Source: Crocodylus rhombifer
Lineage: Eukaryota; Chordata; Crocodylia; Crocodylidae
Reading direction: 5' to 3'
Assembly: GCA_038503035.1 (NCBI GenBank)
Contig: JAVSML010001006.1
Location: forward strand, 71,456-135,455
DNA: 64,000 nt
Part shown: positions 22,016 through 34,523 of the stretch, one piece after another
How positions within the stretch are numbered: the first letter of the stretch is position 1
Layout of the letters: each line of letters starts with the position of its first letter
Notes under the pieces: generated by a model
Databases searched by the model: none
Told to the model about the DNA's origin: nothing
What the model saw: only the letters and a program-made list of their open reading frames with translations
Program-made: the position numbers and the translations under genes

Positions 22016-22884
22016 AGACTATTGTGTTGACTCTAAAAGCAAATGCTCAGCATTTGTTCCTGTATCACAGAGCCCTGGGCCTGGCAATCTTCTATACATT
22101 CATAACACTAAGAGTGTAATGCAGGGATTCTCAGCCATTTCTGTAGTGTGGGACCACATCTAAATAGACAGATTATCCAATGGAAACCTCCCATCCCATT
22201 TATGATCACATAATATCTTTGCAGCAACAAGGAGAATTGCTTATCTGGAAAGGGAGGGAAAGAAAGCACTTTTTCATTTGTCTTTTAGTAATGAAGCAGC
22301 TGGAAACAAGGAAAGCTGGAAACTGCTCTCCGTGGATCATCATTGGCTCACAGACCACATATGTCATAAAAGAATGACACTAGGGGAGAATGGAATTCCT
22401 ACTAGGACTGAGGCTGCATTACTCCCTCTCTCTATCAGCTCAAAGTGATAGATTAAGCTGGAATCCTTTTCTTTCCACCCCATGAGCTCCTGGGTTCTTC
22501 TATTTAAAGAAACCTAAATCATTGGCTACAACTCCTTTAAGCCCACATGAGTCTTATCTCCCAGCACTTTGCTCTTACTGTTAGATATACTATCTCTGAT
22601 TTCTTAAAAGAAAGCTTTCTACCCACCTTTCAAGTGCCCAGCCATGGAGCCCTTGCATCTTCAATAGGCCCATTAGCTCCTCACAGTTCATGTGTGTTTA
22701 GATCTAGGGCTGGGGGCCCACGTCTGTGTCAGTTTGGCCTCTTCCTGCTTTCTGCACTCACCAACCCCTATGCAGGACAGAAACACACTCTTTTCCCATT
22801 TTGCCTTATGAATTCCAACTACTTCATGAAGGGCACGCTGTCCCACAGTAATCCAGCCACCTCCTTCACTCATGCCCACAACCA
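22016..22884. other. Non-coding stretch
   Basis: GCAGGGATTCTCAGCC near 22122 looks like a hAT-type end, but I could not find its partner with a matching duplication. No gene recognised. Confidence 0.45.
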
Positions 22885-23335
22885 TGGATTGATCTAGGAT
22901 TATATAAAGTGGGGTGTAGATGTTGTGGTGCATCAACACATCTAACACAACACATATTCTCTCCAGTTAAAGAGAAACAAGAAGCTTTGCTAATATGGTA
23001 GGGATCTAGGGCTGTATTATTCAGCTTAAGATCAGAGCAAAAACAAATAGAACTTTATTGGGATGTGACCTGATTTGCTAAGTTATATATAAAACTTAAA
23101 AAACACAGCAAACCAGGCTGTGAAGCAAACAGGAGAGAGGGTTGTTAACACCTGTGGAGTGAGGAGAGATTAGAAGTAATCAGGTGGATTATAATGATCC
23201 ATGATGTCAGTTGACTCCCTGAGTGCTGTTTGACTAGGAGTGCCTCTGCCCCTTTCAGGCAGCTTGCTTTAAAGTTTGTGTGGAGCGGAAATCAAAGCAC
23301 CCCTGCAACCACCCTGGATCTGCTCGTGCCTACAA
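22885..23335 (+). mobile_element. Copy of the dispersed TCTAG-ended repeat
   Basis: Starts TTGATCTAGGATTATATAAAG and ends near GCGGAAATCAAAGCACCCC...CTGGATCTGC. It shares CTCCAGTTAAAGA, TTCAGCTTAAGATCAGAGC, TTAACACCTGTGGAGTGA and ATGATCCATGATG in order with 54361-55550, from which the latter's nested insertion is absent. Confidence 0.65.
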
Positions 23336-24060
23336 TCAGTCCTCCTGATACCTACAATAATTGTTTCCCTGACAGTTCCTATAAAATGGAAAGACCTTCA
23401 AAAAGAATATATTCAGCCAGCTGTCTCTGTGGGAACAGGGTGAAATACATTTCTAAGCCCCTTGCTATTCTGTTCCAGCTCCCTATGCATTATCATATCC
23501 TCTGAGGGATGGAATTATCAGTTACTCTTCTGCAGAGAAATGAAGGTAATATCTGTGTCTACAGCCCTTTGGGACTTGATGAGCAGCATCCCAGTATTAG
23601 CTTAAAATAAAGCGGGTTGTAAAGATTCTATATCAGAAGTGTCTGGGGCATTTGTATTATTTATTTAAAAATATTAATTAGGACACTGATATGATGGCTT
23701 AGTCTGTATTTATGATGCTCACCAGAAGAAACTCTGGGTGCGACTGGATCAAAACCAGGGGACAGATTCTAAAACTCTTCCCAAACTTGAGCAAGGTTTA
23801 GGACGCAGTTGCTGACCCGCATGGGGAAATTGTTTCAAGCAAACTGGAATAGTTCTACTTTTAAAATTATTTTAATTTGACTTTTAAAAATGAATGTAAA
23901 ACATTTGCAAAGAGACAAAAGCCAAATTGGGAGGAAGAGGGGTTCTCTTAACTGAGAATAAGTGCCCATCCTGAATCAAACTGGTATAAATATATTTGTT
24001 TAAATTCACACTAGCAGAACTCCCCTAAGTAGATTAGCAAGTCCTGATTTGGAAGTCAGA
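23336..24060. other. Non-coding AT-rich stretch
   Basis: Nothing recognised. Confidence 0.5.
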
Positions 24061-24264
24061 GGGCGCATCTACACAAGACACTTTAATGTGCTGTGGACTG
24101 TTCTACTAGTGCATCATGTCAAAAACTGTACTAATGCACTAAAAAGTTCACCTTTGCTACTGCACATTAGCACAGCTACTATGCCTTTATCTAGTAGGTC
24201 ATATTAGAGATACTAAACTTAATGCCAGTAGCAAAGGTGCATTCATGACTGTGCAGAGGCACCC
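24061..24264. mobile_element. MITE of the GGGC...GCCC family
   Basis: Begins GGGCGCATCTACACAAG and ends GTGCAGAGGCACCC. The interior carries AATGCACT, CTGCACATTAGCACAG and ATACTAAACTTAATGCC, as in the 11.4-kb and 17.3-kb copies. Confidence 0.7.
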
Positions 24265-24323
24265 AGTGGGTACATCTACATATGTATTAACATAATTTAA
24301 TGTGCATTAAGTTTAGTACCTTC

Positions 24324-24629
24324 AGGCATTTTTACATGTGATGTGGGATGCAGTACCAGGTGCTTTAATTAGTAAGCCACGCTAATTAAAAGTGTCCACA
24401 CGTCAGGTGTATCAGTGTCCCTGTGCATCCCCAACACTTAAAAAAATGGAGGCAGGGTGCTTTGAACTAAGATTCATTGAATGTGTTTTATTTCAAAGTG
24501 CCCTGCCACCATTTTTTTCAGTGCAGAGATGCTCTGGGATGCTTATACATGTGACATGGAAGGCTGCTGGAGCATGTGTTGGATTTCCAGTGTGTTGGAG
24601 CAGGCTCTGCACAGGTGTATAGGAGCCCT
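24324..24629. mobile_element. Nested Harbinger-like MITE, first insert
   Basis: AGGCATTTTTACATGTGATG at the left and CACAGGTGTATAGGAGCCCT at the right. The interior has the mirrored GGCAGGGTGCTTTGAAC and CCCTGCCACCATTTTTT blocks also seen in 12054-12381. Confidence 0.7.
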
Positions 24630-24693
24630 CCATTGTGAAGTACTAGGGAAATGCTCATTAGCCTGTCTTAATGCACACCAAGTAAAGAGCATG

Positions 24694-25018
24694 GGGCATT
24701 TACACATACATGTACCTCTGTCTGCTCTCAAGTGCCAGAAATCCAGTATGTCAGAGCAGATTTGATTACTCGAGTTTGAAGAGCATGTGAGCTGATGTGC
24801 CTGGTGCTGCGTTGCATCCATTTGTATAAATGGTGAAATGTCCATCAGTGCATAAAAAATGGTGGTGGTACACTTTTGAACTAAAACACTTTTGATGCAT
24901 TACTGCCATTTTCTCAGTGCTCATGCACATTTCCCCTTTTATACAAACGCACACACTGCAGCCCCATGTGCTTTTAAAAGCACCTGGCGCTGCAATGCAT
25001 GCATGTATACAAATGCCC
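24694..25018. mobile_element. Nested Harbinger-like MITE, second insert
   Basis: GGGCATTTACACATACATG at the left and GCATGTATACAAATGCCC at the right are inverted ends. Inside are AATGGTGGTGGTACAC and TACTGCCATTTTCTCAGTGC in mirrored arrangement. A more diverged member of the same family as the first insert. Confidence 0.7.
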
Positions 25019-25289
25019 ACGGTTTTAAAATCAATGTGCTTCAGCCTATTTTAATACGCATTAACCAAAAAGCAGGCTTTGGGGTTTTTTTAGTGACACT
25101 TCAATGCACATTTAAGTAGGCTAATACGCATTGAAGCCCACGTGAAGACGTGCCCAGGCAGATTGGAAGGTTTGGTGCCTTCCCTTGTGAAGTGGAGCCG
25201 GGTTGGAAGATTGGGCTGTTAATCTCCTGGCCTTGAAAGTTGACAAGACACAGTGGACAGATAGATAGATAGATCCCGTGGCATTAAAA

Positions 25290-25925
25290 GTCAAGAGCGG
25301 GGCAGAGGGCGCGCACCCCTCTGTTCGGTAGGGAAAGGAGGCCTCTGCCGGAGGTCCGTAGAAGTGCCCGTCTCGGCGCAGGAGCGGCGAGGTTTCCTAC
25401 CTGCAGAGGGAGCCAACACCTCGCGCTTCAGGCCGCGGCCGGGCAGGTGGCGGAGGGAGCGTGCGGGCGCGTGCCGGCGGTGCAGCCGGCTTGCCCGGCG
25501 GTTCAGCCAAGGCCCCCGGCGCAGCCTGCGCGCTGCCAGCCCGGGCCTGCGGCGGGCGCTGGCGAAGGCCCCGGGGCAGGGCCCAGCCCCGCGTGAGCGC
25601 GACGCCCGGGGCCGGGGCCGGGGCCAGGGCCGGGGGAGGGGCGGGCGCAGGTCTCCGGGAGCCCGGGCGGCGCGTGGATGGAGGGAGGAGAAATCCCGCA
25701 GGGCAGCGGGCACGGAAGGCGGTGGTGCGGGTGGCGCCCTGCAGCCGGGGGGAGGGGGCGGCGAGCTGCCTCCGCCGGTACTGGCAGGCGGGGTCTGCCC
25801 GAGGCTGCACCCCCCCCCCCGGCTCCGCACCCCGCGGCCGCCCTGCGCTGCGGTGTCTGCCGGCGCGCCTGGCCCCGGGCACCCTCCCTGCCCGTCTGTC
25901 CGCCTGCCTGCCTGGCTCTCCAGCT
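25290..25925. promoter_or_regulatory. CpG island, left part
   Basis: Dense CpG and GC from about 25290, with CGGGGCCGGGGCCGGGGCC near 25607-25630 and many GC boxes. Several overlapping frames of 140-190 codons are open on both strands, the expected result of high GC. None has a start context, domain or codon pattern that stands out. A GATA repeat sits just before it (about 25257-25275). Confidence 0.65.
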
Positions 25926-25927
25926 TG

Positions 25928-26575
25928 TTATAATGAAGGTTTTAAGAAGTGAAAGTTTGTTTGTCTATGTCCATCCATCCAGGCCCATGCATGCCTCTGT
26001 CGGTGTCTGTCTATCTATCTATGCCCATACATGGCCCTTTATGTGTCAGTCTATCTATCTATCCATCCATCTCCATACGTGCCTCTCTCTTTCTGTGTGT
26101 CTATCCATCTTTTTATAATAAAGGTTTTAAAAAGTCAAAGTTTATCTACCTATCTATCCCCATACATGCCCCTCCCTTTCCATGTGTCTGTCTATCCATT
26201 CCCCTACATGCCTTTCTCTTTATGTCTATCTACCCATCTTTTTATAATAAAAGTTGTAAAAGTCAAAGTTTGTCTCTCTCACCGCCTCTAGCCATCCATC
26301 CATCCCCATACATGTCTTCTTCCACTTTCTGTCCGCCTATCTATCCTTTTATAATACAAGCTGTAAAAAGTTAAAGTCTGTCTGTCTGTCCATATCCATC
26401 AGTCCATCCACCCGGATACATGCCCCTCTCTTTCTGCCTATCTATCCATTTTTTTTATAATAAGGTACTTAAAAAGTCAAAGTTTGTCGGTCTTTCTCTG
26501 CCTGTCTGTCCCCATACACGCCCCTCCCTATTAGTCCGTCCGGCTGGCTATCTATATATGTATCTATCCATCTAT
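25928..26575. repeat. Minisatellite with a TTATAATAAAGG core and CTAT/CCAT spacers
   Basis: Cores begin at 25928, 26113, 26242, 26349 and 26455. Each reads TTATAATRAAGGTTTTAAAAA-like, then GTCAAAGTTTGTC. Spacers are pyrimidine-rich TCTATCCATC units with CCATACATGCCCCTCTC. Spacing shortens from 185 to 129, 107 and 106 bases, so the right-hand units are the most regular. The array splits a CpG island. Confidence 0.85.
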
Positions 26576-26890
26576 CACCGCGGAGTCTCTCCGGCCCCCG
26601 GCCCCGCTGGCGGCTCCGGCTCTGGGGAGCCAGGGGGGAGGCGGCGGCTCCGAGGACGCCGCCTCTCCGCGCTGCGAGTGTCGAGTCGCTGGTCTCCGGT
26701 CGCCGCCTTTCCCCTCCCATCTCAGCTCTTGGGCGAGCGAAAAGTTTTGTTCGAGGGAGAGAAGGGGGGAAGGGAGGGAACAGACCCCCCGGTCCCTCCC
26801 AGCCGCCTCCCCTCCCCTCCCCACTGCGAGCGAAAGGGGGCGTTAGCCCAGGAGATCCCCTGCGAGGGAGCGGGCGCTTCAATCCCAGCT
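26576..26890. promoter_or_regulatory. CpG island, right part
   Basis: GC-rich with frequent CpG (CCGGCCCCCGGCCCCGCTGG near 26591). Pyrimidine/purine runs are at 26755-26825. It continues the island left of the minisatellite. A 240-codon minus-strand frame and a 182-codon plus-strand frame cross it; both look like GC artefacts. Confidence 0.6.
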
Positions 26891-28344
26891 GGAGCGAAAT
26901 GTAAATACCCCCCTTTATTGCTTCCTCCTGCGGTGCCTTCATTTCCCCTACCATCCCGGACCTGTTAGGGGGAGCTGCTGGGAGCTGGGAGATAGTTTGC
27001 GTGACAAGAAAAGAAAAGAAAAGAAAAAAATCAAGGCAGAGGGAGATGCAAAAATACAGCTGCGCAAAGTCACTCCCAACAAGCCCAGCTTCCCAAGAAC
27101 TTCCCCAGGCGTAGTCCCAGCCAGAGGGCAGGTCTGCCAGCTCCCTGTCTAGAAAGTCCCTCGCCCCAGCGGTGGGAACAAGCACTTTCAAGGAGAACGA
27201 TTCAAAAATAAAAGGGTCTCAGCGCTCGGGTCCTAGCAGGGGCCAGCTTCTATCAGCAGTGCCTTTGCCCTGGGCGGGTGTTTATAGCTGCGATACCTAA
27301 TACAATCCCATGTGTGTTGTGTATACAGCAGTAACATTCACACGACATCGCTGTACAGTGGGCACTGCTGGATACAACACACTGCTGGACTGAAACAGCT
27401 AGATCTAGGATCGTTACAGCTGTAATTGCATACATCTCTTGTCATCGTATAGGAAATACGTTCGACACCTTTACAGTATTAGATCTGTGGTTGTAGGTGT
27501 TGGTTGGGTGTGCCCTTACCCATCTATGCTTTACATATCTCGGTTCAGGGTTTCCTCTTACACAGGTATCTGACACATGCAAGAGAGGATTGCTTGTGTA
27601 TAACTGTGTAACTGTTGTATAACTAACTGTATTCAGAGACCTTGTTCACCTCAATCTAAAAGTGTCTGCGAGTGTACGGGTCTTATGTATATGTACCTTC
27701 TCCCTATACCTTCTCTCTGGAGTTCTGGTCCAGGTGTGTGGTATGTGTAGTGTGTGTGGTGTACAACACCCATCTGCGATGCGTGCCAATTTCTTAAAGC
27801 AGAGACAGTTTTATGGACAAATTGAGACCTTTTAATAAAGTCATCCAAGAGTTCTAAGGATTTGCTCCCATTGCAAGAGATTTTTATAGCTACCAAAACC
27901 TAGAAGACTTTCCTCTCCAGATGTTCTGGAAGACCGTCAGAACAACTTGCTGCTGCAGCAGCAGCTGTCTTCATGACGAAATCAAAAGCTAAAAGCTGCT
28001 ACAGTGTTTTATAATCTGACAGCATCTAGCTTTCCAAAGAATGCAGGTTGCTCTTTGCTTTATACCTATCTGACCCAGATGCTCTGAGTATCTCCCACTG
28101 CTGACAGGCTTTTTCTTCAAAGGGTTGTCTTCGGTGATCCATCCATTAGGATAAAAAATGAGCTCTCATCCTCTTGCATTTGTTTTGGGAAGGGGAAAAT
28201 TATTTAAACAACTGTATCTCCATTAAATGAGGGAAGTCAGGGTGGAAGACGGATCCCCCTGCTTTCTGAAATATTTTCACAAATTGTATCTGTCTTAGAA
28301 TATATGTAATCTAAAAATGCAAAACTGGAAATGTATGTCATGTG

Positions 28345-28392
28345 TATAGTATAGTATAGTATAGTATAGTATAGTATAGTATAGTATAGTAT
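28345..28392. repeat. TATAG pentanucleotide microsatellite
   Basis: About nine to ten perfect TATAG units. Likely polymorphic in length. Confidence 0.95.
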
Positions 28393-30422
28393 TATTCACA
28401 AATCACAACCATGATAATGGAAGCTCTTTTTACTTAAATAATTGTATTTGAGGGTAGTGTGGGTTTTTTTTAGGAATATATCCAGGTCTCTTAAATTATT
28501 TGTAGTTAGGAATTTTCTCTCAGTCCTTCCCTTTTAGAGGAAGGCTGCATCTATGACTTGAACCAACTCAGTAACTTCTTAAAGGCCATCAATAGCCATG
28601 GAATAACAATCAGGTAGCAAGTAAAATTAACAGGTATTGCTCCACTCTTTCTTTCTCCCTCTTTTAATTGTTGCCAGTTAGACTTAGGTTGATAGGAAGG
28701 CCCGATATCTCTGGCATTTCTCCTGGAGCAGATAGCTGTGGTTCTTTGGAGCATGTTCCTTTAAACAACCTCTTTCTTTTTTATTTACAATAAACACATT
28801 TTTGTTAATGAAACCCTCGCCCACTTGCAGTTTCCACCCCCACTCTTCCCCAAACTCCATAAAGCTCCTTCTTTGCATATCTGAGCCCTGTTATGTTGGG
28901 CTGGGTTCTTTTGAGGTCAAAGGGTCACTCTGGGGGCAGCAGGGTCATTGTATAGCCATCATGGGTCAATAAGCAACTGGTCAGGCTCTCAATCCACATC
29001 AAGCCTTGAAGAGGACTGGGAAATGGGAGAATCCATTCATAATAATAATAAACTTGTCAATCAATAACAGGCATGAGAAATACTTTGTAAAAGGTAAAAA
29101 AAATCTTTCCTTTTTTAAGTTTGACATTAAACTTTACACAGAAAGTTTTTTGAGATGTTTCCAAATTGCCTTTTTTTTGCTGTCTTGAAATTTTATTATA
29201 GATTTAAAAAAAACAGGCACCACGAGTAAAAAATAGTTGTAAGTATGATTTTTCCACGTGACAACCCCCCCCCCCGAATTAGGTAGAGACGAAATATTCT
29301 TTGAGGGGAGGCAAGGGAGCTGTAAGGATTTTTTTTTCCCTTGTAGAAGTAATTACAATGTGTTCTAGATCTTGGCCTACCCTTTTATTTTTACTGATAT
29401 TAGATTTTACATTAATTTTTAGTAGAACTTTCAGTGCAAGGAATAATTAATAGTAGATCATTGGCTTAGTAGCAAAAACATAAAATGTCAAACCTTTTAC
29501 TCATGAACTAAATTAACAAGATAACACGTTAGCATTGCGAATGATTTAAACGAAATATAAGGCACGTATGAGACCTTTATCCTACTGATCTGCCTGGATG
29601 AGACTGAAAAAAAATACAAACTAAGACGTCTCCAGAAGAGAATTGTTACGGAGTACAAGATCTGGTTGTATCATTTCATCAGCTGCAAACTTTTTAAAAA
29701 AGAAATAAATGCTTCTATCTAAAGGGGGGCAGTGGCTTGAATTAAAAAATCAGAGAAGAAACAATTAAATCACGGTGTAATATGGAAAACGTCAAAGGAA
29801 GACAGAAAAATGATGCAAATTCTCTGCTGGCTTGAAGATTGATGCATGAAATCTTCTTGGGAATCTACAAACTCATTATTCTTGTCTCCCTTTTTTAGAG
29901 GTTTGCTATTCTTTGAAAAAAAATACAGTTCTTTGCACGTCAAGAATAATGTTCAAAGGCATTGGGAAAAATAGGAGAGTTAAAAAAGAAGAGGGAAACA
30001 GTGAAAATTCTCCCTTTCAAAATTCTCATGGCTGCCTCAGAACAAGCAGGACTTAACAAACTTTTCCAACATGGTTCTTTAAAAAAAAGGTTTTCCCTGC
30101 AGGGGGAAGGCTCCTTGTTGGAACTATTCAGTTCGATTTGGTTAGGAAAACAAACAAACATTTTTTTTTCAAACAGCAGTGTTTATTACTGTATAATTCC
30201 CTTCAGCTGTTCCCTAGAAAAAGTGGCTTATTTTTTTAAAGCATGGTGAAAGACTGTTTATTAAAAAGACGGAGATAAGGCAGAAAGTACTAAAAGACCA
30301 AAAATGGGGTATTTTAATTTAATTCCATGGATGATGCGTTTTTTAATTCACTGAGGGCACTTCTTCCCCCAAGCCACTAAAACCATCCAAATGAACTAGG
30401 AAGAAAAACAAAACTCTTTCCT

Positions 30423-30428
<6 letters not shown>

Positions 30429-30473
<45 letters not shown>
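30429..30473. repeat. CT then AT dinucleotide microsatellite
   Basis: About 14 CT units followed by about 9 AT units, perfect. Confidence 0.95.
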
Positions 30474-31779
30474 ATCTTGATAACAAAATCATTTCACCTT
30501 CACCATGAAATATTTTGCTGGAGCCTCTTGCTAATAGGGCTGAACAGGCCAAACCTAAACAGATCGCCCTCCCATTGCTTGGTCCTCGAAGCAAACCCTG
30601 AGCTATGTTTCTATTATTTTGTCGCTGTTTATGTTTTAGGTCTATTGGTTTTTACTCTAAGCATTATTCTAAACGTTTTAAATGTGGTCAGAGTGGCACC
30701 ATTTGGTCTGATGCAATCTGTTTCTCTCTCTAGGCCTCTCCTGGAGCTTGAACTCCGAAGTTTGATCAAGTTACATCATTTCTAAATATTTTCTCCCTCT
30801 TCCCCCCGCGCTTTTCTCTGAGCAAGGGCTAGGAAAGGATCAATAGCAACAAGAACACAATCGTAACAGGGCTAATCAATGCATATCTCCTCAAAATATT
30901 AGGCAGGTCCGACAGTGCCAGAAAACCCACTTCCAATGTTTTCACATTTTATTGCACCAGCAGGATTTGCATTTTTATGGCTCGCCAAAATGAGTGGGTG
31001 TTTGCACCTAGGGGGGCGCGGGGGGGGAGATGTCTGCAACCCATATACAGCGGAACACGAAATAAGACGACAAAGACCTATCAGGATTGTTTCTCCCCGG
31101 TTGTTTCTATAGGTAGATTACAGCGAGGGGGATAAATAGACTCGGAGAGTTCACTCTAAAAGTTTGTTCAATGAATGGGATTGATCACAAGCTTCTTAAA
31201 CTTTGACGTCAAGCACTTCCAGTTAAACTCAAGGGGAAACGCCTGCCTTTTGCCATCATCAAACTAGGAAATGGGTCACAAAGTGGCCAGTGGGAAGAAA
31301 TGTTTGCAGGGCTACAGCTCCTGGGGGTAACTAGATTTGGTGTGTAACATCCAGGCTTGGCAGCGTTGTGACACTGTAGCAGAAAGGTGGATTCCTGTAT
31401 GCAAATATATGAAGGTGTTTAAAAAGCCCCAGTCACTGCAAGCATGGGGGACACTTGTATTTCAGGGAACCTTTCAAACCTGGCTGAATAATGGCAACCC
31501 GAGCCGTGAACAGAGCCGGCGTGAGTGTGAATTCGAGTCTCTAACTCTCCACTTCTTCGACTTGTGAAACGCAACAGCAAGGTTATTTTGAAAGGCCAGG
31601 GCAGGAGGTGATTTGTAGAAATATTTTCATCCCAGACAGTTTAAGTACCTGTCAGGAATAACTGCCCCAGATCAAAATATTAGGAGCCTTAAACAGCGCT
31701 TTATATTCCCAGCCAGTGTTTAGCTTTCAGAGGGAGCTGCCTCAATGCTGTGGATTATTTCAGATCCTTGCAAAATTCT

Positions 31780-32080
31780 TCTTAAAACAAGAAGCGGAGC
31801 GGGGGCATTTTGCTGGCCCGGGAAAGGAGACGCGGGCCCGGCTGGCGGGTCAGGGGGTGCTCGCCCCCCGCCAGCACTGTCTAATTCCCCTATTGTAGGC
31901 CCAGGCCGCCGCGGGGCGCGGGGCACGCTCGGGAAAGGCTGCAGGGCCCTGCTGGGGCAGGGGGCAGCGCTGGCCTGAGCCTGGGGGGCTCCTCCAGGGC
32001 TGGCAGGGCGCGGGCACGATCGGATTGCCATCTCAGCTCGGGAAAGGGAGGCACAGGCAAGCTGGCAGCCTGCCCCGGAG
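31780..32080. promoter_or_regulatory. Small CpG island
   Basis: GC-rich patch with CpG clusters (GGGCCCGGCTGGCGGGTC and GCCGCGGGGCGCGGGGC). Moderately GC-rich sequence continues in patches to about 33.7 kb. No supported transcript. Confidence 0.45.
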
Positions 32081-34492
32081 CTTCTCTACTGATTCCAGTC
32101 TTGCAGCCTACCTCTCCCCACAGCGTTTCCACGCACTGATTTTCTTCCCCACTGAGCTCTGTGCAAATGACTCCGGCCTTAACACCCCCACCCCAGCCCG
32201 CTGCTTTCCAATTTGCACCTGTTTTTTTTGGGTTGTCTTTCTTTCTTTCTTTTCAAGCCTATCTCCTAGGCTGCCCGACTCGCTTATTTCCTTGCAGTAA
32301 GGGGAGCTGAACTTGAGGGATCCGCAGCGGACAACGGGGCTGTTGGGAATAATGTGCGGAGGCTTGAGTTTCTCGCCCGGGTTAACAGCAAAGCCACGGG
32401 GGGAAGGAGCTCGCGTGTGCCGAGAGAGATCTCGGCGTGGTGCGTGTGTGCCAGAAACGAGCAGCACAGGCAGCGCTGCCTCTTTCATACACGGGATCCC
32501 AGCTAGGTGCATTGTGTCAGGGCAGGCTGAAAACGAAGCTGGAGAAAGCGCAGCTTCACGCCTCGGCGGAGGTTACGGATTCCCCTCCCTTGTGGGGTGA
32601 AACGGAGGTAGAGCCCAGAGCAATTATTTAACGTGGGCCAAGGGGAAACCCCACTGTCCCTGCGGAGAAGCCGGTCCTGGGAGGGTCCTGAGCTCCCTGA
32701 TCACGGCCTCTGCTTCTCCTTGTACCCGCGGGTGCCTTTCCCCGGCTGCCCCGCCAGCTCTCCCCTGGCTGGGGCGCTCAGCTCGGCGTCTCCTGCTTTC
32801 TTTTCAAAACGTGCCGCGGGGACAGGTCCGAGGAGAGATCACAGCCCCGACTGGCCCACTCCCCCGTGTAGAGCCCGTCAGGGGTGCACAAGGAGGCTCC
32901 GGCCCCGTTCACAGACCTGCCTCCAAGTTCGCATCGTGAATCCGTGGCTGGAACTGGCCGGGAGGCGGGGGGGGAGCGAAGGGCAGGACCCGTGTGCACA
33001 TGGGTATGTACGCACAAGTATAATGTGTGTACACGTGCACAAATGTGTGTGAGTGCATGGGCAAGGCTTGCCTATTTCCCCCACTGCCCAATGTAGATTT
33101 GGTTTGCAGCTCCCGTGCCACCGCCCCCCTCCCAGAGTTGGGCTCGGTTGCAAACTAAATCCTGCCCCTGCTTGGCACAAGGGCAGCTTGCGGGGGAACA
33201 AACGTAGGGGAGGATCCGGCTCCAGGACAGTGGCTGCACCAGGCTGGGGGAGGCAGACAGAGCCCTGCTTCCAGGCGAGGCGGCGGGGTGCGGGGGAGCT
33301 GCGGGCAGCGACTCCCGTGGCAATGGGGATCTCCCAATAACCTGATAACTTTTATTGCTTCCTGCGGAAACAGCCAGACCTGACAGGTCTAAGGGAGAAA
33401 TCCCCCAGGGCTGCCTTCTGGATCAAGATTACCGCGTGAGATCGCCCTGGCTTTATTGTCCTTTCCATTCACTTGCAGGGGAGCGGGGGTGGCGAGATTG
33501 AAAAATCCATTTCCCCTTCAGCCCCCCCCCCCCCCCACTTTCTCTCCCGGTTAGCCGGCGCTGGCGAGCTCTCCCCTGACTGCCCAGCTTGCAGGGGAAA
33601 TGGCTTGGGAGTCTTTTCACCTTCTGGGCTGCGAGGCGACAGCTTCAGTCCCTGCCCCCCAGGATCTATTGCTTGGCACGAGAGTGGGAGAGCAGCCCGT
33701 TCATTTCCACTCCAGGTCTTGGGGACCCCGATCAATCAGTAGACACAGACTCGAGAAGCCCTGATCCCCTTAAGTATGGGCAGAGCCCACTGAGGGTGTA
33801 ATTCAAGGCTGAGGATGATACAGGCGGGGTGTAATGTGCGCAGGATGGTGTACACAATAAGTGACCCCTGGCAATAGAAGCAGAGAGGCTTAACAGTCCA
33901 AGCAGAAGGCGTTTTAGGGGCTGATAGAAACCCGAGAGGTGAGTACACGTGTAAGTGGGTACACGCCAGGCTACTGCTGCCTGTGCCTGTGTGCACGCCC
34001 TGTGCAGCCAACTGCGTCCCCACGATGCACACTCCGGTCTCGGCCCTGCGGTCTGGAGGCTGGGCTCGCCCCCACCTCGTGTGCAGGCTCCGTGTCCGCG
34101 GTATTGGACGTGTTTAGCCCTGCTCCTCGGTACTAACCCTGCTGGGTTTTGCCCAGCTGTCTCTCTGTCCTATAAAGCCCTTGGCTAGGGGGACTGGCTG
34201 GATGTGTTGCCTGAAGCCTCGTTTTCTTTGCAGGACCCTCTCGTCGAGATGTGTGAGCCCGATGGGCAGAGGGTTTTGGCATCGTCTTCTCACTCCTTCC
34301 TCTCCCACCCCAGCCTGCCTCCGGCCGCCTGCCAGAGCCGGACTGAGCACCGCTTAGCACAGGGGGAGAGCGGCTCTGCCTTGCTGGGGAAACAAAAATA
34401 CCAGGGATGTCCCTTCTCATTTGCAAAGGGGAACTCCAGTCTGGCTGACCTGCTTCATGGAGAGGGGGCTAGCAGTGATGGCTCCCCCACCC

Positions 34493-34496
<4 letters not shown>

Positions 34497-34523
<27 letters not shown>
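34497..34523. repeat. CA microsatellite
   Basis: About 13 CA units, nearly perfect. Confidence 0.95.

Larger units (their letters stand above)
24268..25155. mobile_element. MITE of the GGGC family broken by two nested MITEs
   Basis: Three segments, 24268-24323, 24630-24693 and 25019-25155, join into one element like that at 4290-4486: GGGTACATCTACATATG, AAGTTTAGTACCTT, GTGAAGTACTAGGGAAATG, TAATGCACACCAA and the end GAAGACGTGCCC. The breaks coincide exactly with the two inserts listed separately. Confidence 0.75.
26891..31779. other. Repeat-poor non-coding block, left of the gene
   Basis: Apart from simple repeats I recognise no transposon. Several stretches have mixed, non-repetitive composition rich in AT and homeobox-like TAAT (about 27900-28100, 29440-29640, 30600-30720 and 31130-31240). 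They look like candidates for conserved regulatory DNA, but conservation cannot be shown here. No protein-like frame. Confidence 0.45.

Noticed and set aside
25949..26575. CRISPR-like regular repeats
   Set aside because: The repeated core is imperfect, spacers are themselves low-complexity and the context is vertebrate. It is a minisatellite.
25364..26968. Several frames of 140-190 codons in the 25-27 kb island
   Set aside because: They overlap on both strands, are Arg/Pro/Gly-rich or follow the CTAT minisatellite, and show no domain or splice context.
26469..27191. 240-codon minus-strand frame
   Set aside because: It spans minisatellite and island sequence, and its residues reflect base composition rather than a protein family.
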